A model generated the notes under the pieces. It searched no databases. It worked only from the letters and a program-made list of their open reading frames with translations, and was not told the DNA's origin. A stretch of DNA of 31,197 nt from an uncultured Oscillospiraceae bacterium (GTDB lineage Bacteria; Bacillota; Clostridia; Oscillospirales; Oscillospiraceae), in the NCBI GenBank assembly GCA_900756575.1, contig CAAEKQ010000078.1, forward strand, positions 1 through 31,197. Direction: 5' to 3'. The position numbers and the translations under genes were made by a program. Positions 30,265 through 31,197 of this stretch are shown one piece after another; the stretch's first letter is position 1; each line of letters opens with the position of its first letter.

Positions 30265-31065
30265 TTATTTCAATGTAATCGGTCCGTTTTCGTGGGTATA
30301 CGCCCAGGTATATTCGCCGGTTTTCACCACCTCCAGATTGCAGGGGACATTCTGAGAGGGGTCGGGATGGCCCAGCCAGAGCTGATAGAGCTGGGGCAGG
30401 AACTGGGGCCAGCGGCTGGCTTCATATTCGGAGTGATCCGAGGGGGCGGCATTCTGCTCCAAAGCCTGGGGATTCTCCGCCAGCATCTCCTTAATAAAAT
30501 GCGGGGGCTCGTGGGTGGTGGTGCTGGCAACGGAGGCGGTGATATGACGGGAGCCGCCGGGGCAGGCATCCCACATATGGACGGTCATGTCCACAAACTC
30601 ACCCAGGTCATTGAACACGCCCTCCACGATTACATGCTCCAGCGCCGTGGTGAAGGGGAAATAGTCAAGGTCCAGCCGATTGATCTGAACGCCGCTGCCG
30701 CCGAATACCGGACGGTTTTCGCCCATGGTTTCGGAAATCATGTGGGCAGAATTCAGAAAGCCGTACTGCCAGGGGGCTTTCACCCAGTTGAAGCGCTTAT
30801 GGGAGCCTGGCGCCCAGAGATAATAGCCCTTCTCCATGTTGGCCCAGAACCAGTCCAGCATTTCGGGGGTAACGCCCGGGAGAAAATGCTGACACTGCTC
30901 CTTGATGATCCACTTCTTCTCCAGCGCCATGGGATTCAGCTCCAGCTCAGGAATTGCGGGCTCGGGGCGGGACAAGGGGGTAAAGGGCAGGGGTTTTACC
31001 TGAATGTTATCCTGAAAGGGTATATAGGTCTGACCGGCATTCGCAGTGTAAAAAATCTCTTGCAT
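30265..31065 (-). CDS. 2,4-diacetylphloroglucinol/phloretin hydrolase family (PhlG/Phy-like)
   Basis: The product is 266 residues. EMLDWFWANMEKGYYLWAPGSH at 68-89 matches the core of PhlG, a zinc enzyme that cuts a C-C bond between a phloroglucinol ring and an acyl group; phloretin hydrolase of Eubacterium ramulus is a relative. Candidate zinc ligands are His89, a Glu at 143 or 148, and His211 with Glu215 in the H-x3-E motif before FLPQLYQLW, as in PhlG. The full ligand set suggests an active enzyme, probably on an acylated phenol or ring beta-diketone. There is no signal peptide, so it is cytoplasmic. The ATG has AGGAGG upstream, TATAAT lies at 31105-31100 on the minus strand, and a terminator follows. 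It is a single-gene unit within the window. Confidence 0.75.
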   Translation of the reverse strand: MQEIFYTANAGQTYIPFQDNIQVKPLPFTPLSRPEPAIPELELNPMALEKKWIIKEQCQHFLPGVTPEMLDWFWANMEKGYYLWAPGSHKRFNWVKAPWQYGFLNSAHMISETMGENRPVFGGSGVQINRLDLDYFPFTTALEHVIVEGVFNDLGEFVDMTVHMWDACPGGSRHITASVASTTTHEPPHFIKEMLAENPQALEQNAAPSDHSEYEASRWPQFLPQLYQLWLGHPDPSQNVPCNLEVVKTGEYTWAYTHENGPITLK

Positions 31066-31114
31066 GGTGGTATCCTCCTAGATAATCTGTATACAAACTA
31101 TTATAATGCGTACT

Positions 31115-31169
31115 GAACAAAGCCACAAGCCTTGAAATTCATGCGTTTCAAGGCTCATTGGCTTTGTTC
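31115..31169. repeat. Long imperfect inverted repeat upstream of the hydrolase
   Basis: Outer arms GAACAAAGCC (31115-31124) and GGCTTTGTTC (31160-31169), and inner arms GCCTTGAAA (31129-31137) and TTTCAAGGC (31146-31154), make a cruciform-like structure. It lies over the -35 region of the hydrolase promoter and may be an operator, or a terminator of a gene outside the window. Confidence 0.6.
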
Positions 31170-31197
31170 ATGTGCAAGGATTTTGGGCAGAATTGCC

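Overview
The window looks like the chromosome of an anaerobic gut Firmicute of the Clostridia, probably Oscillospiraceae-like. The support is GC-rich coding sequence, strong AGGAGG ribosome sites, sigma-A type promoters, Gram-positive lipoproteins with LCAC or LSGC lipoboxes, AraC/YesN-type regulation, an Fe-S old-yellow-enzyme reductase and GGCAACACCGC repeats. The assignment rests on style, not on a marker gene. No rRNA, tRNA, CRISPR array, phage or intact transposase is visible.

Layout. (1) 1-437: an edge copy of a short repeat and a Dabb protein; 511-2715 (-): a large protein with a Gly-Gly-Pro repeat and a beta-helix-like body. (2) 2887-4759 (+): an orphan, motif-poor CbiE/CbiT-like protein and an acyltransferase-3 membrane protein, followed by a compact copy of the repeat. 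(3) 5074-10104 (+): an AraC regulator, a lipoprotein solute-binding protein (SBP) and an Fe-S/flavin ene-reductase. (4) 10397-14170 (+): a split sensor (membrane receptor with no visible kinase motifs, soluble histidine kinase, NarL-type response regulator) and a lone pseudo-receiver. (5) 14203-21160 (+): an envelope-stress-like set resembling Bacillus YdjI, YdjG and YdjH, with a small membrane protein, a DUF4428-like protein and a DUF5067-like lipoprotein, but no PspA. (6) 21245-27170 (-): two more orphan SBPs, the fullest copy of the repeat and a two-gene SDR operon. (7) 27657-28148 (+): a GNAT acetyltransferase. (8) 28204-30091 (-): a run of small unknown genes including a 40-residue one. 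(9) 30265-31065 (-): a protein of the 2,4-diacetylphloroglucinol/phloretin hydrolase (PhlG/Phy) type.

How it may work together (inference). A PhlG/Phy-like C-C hydrolase, an OYE-type ene-reductase, two SDRs with apparently different cofactor preference, a Dabb protein and three SBPs without permeases are the kind of parts used to take apart plant polyphenols or other phloroglucinol-like aromatics. They lie in separate transcription units, so a joint pathway is a hypothesis. The other coherent system is the split-kinase/pseudo-receiver module placed directly before the Ydj/Psp-like envelope genes.
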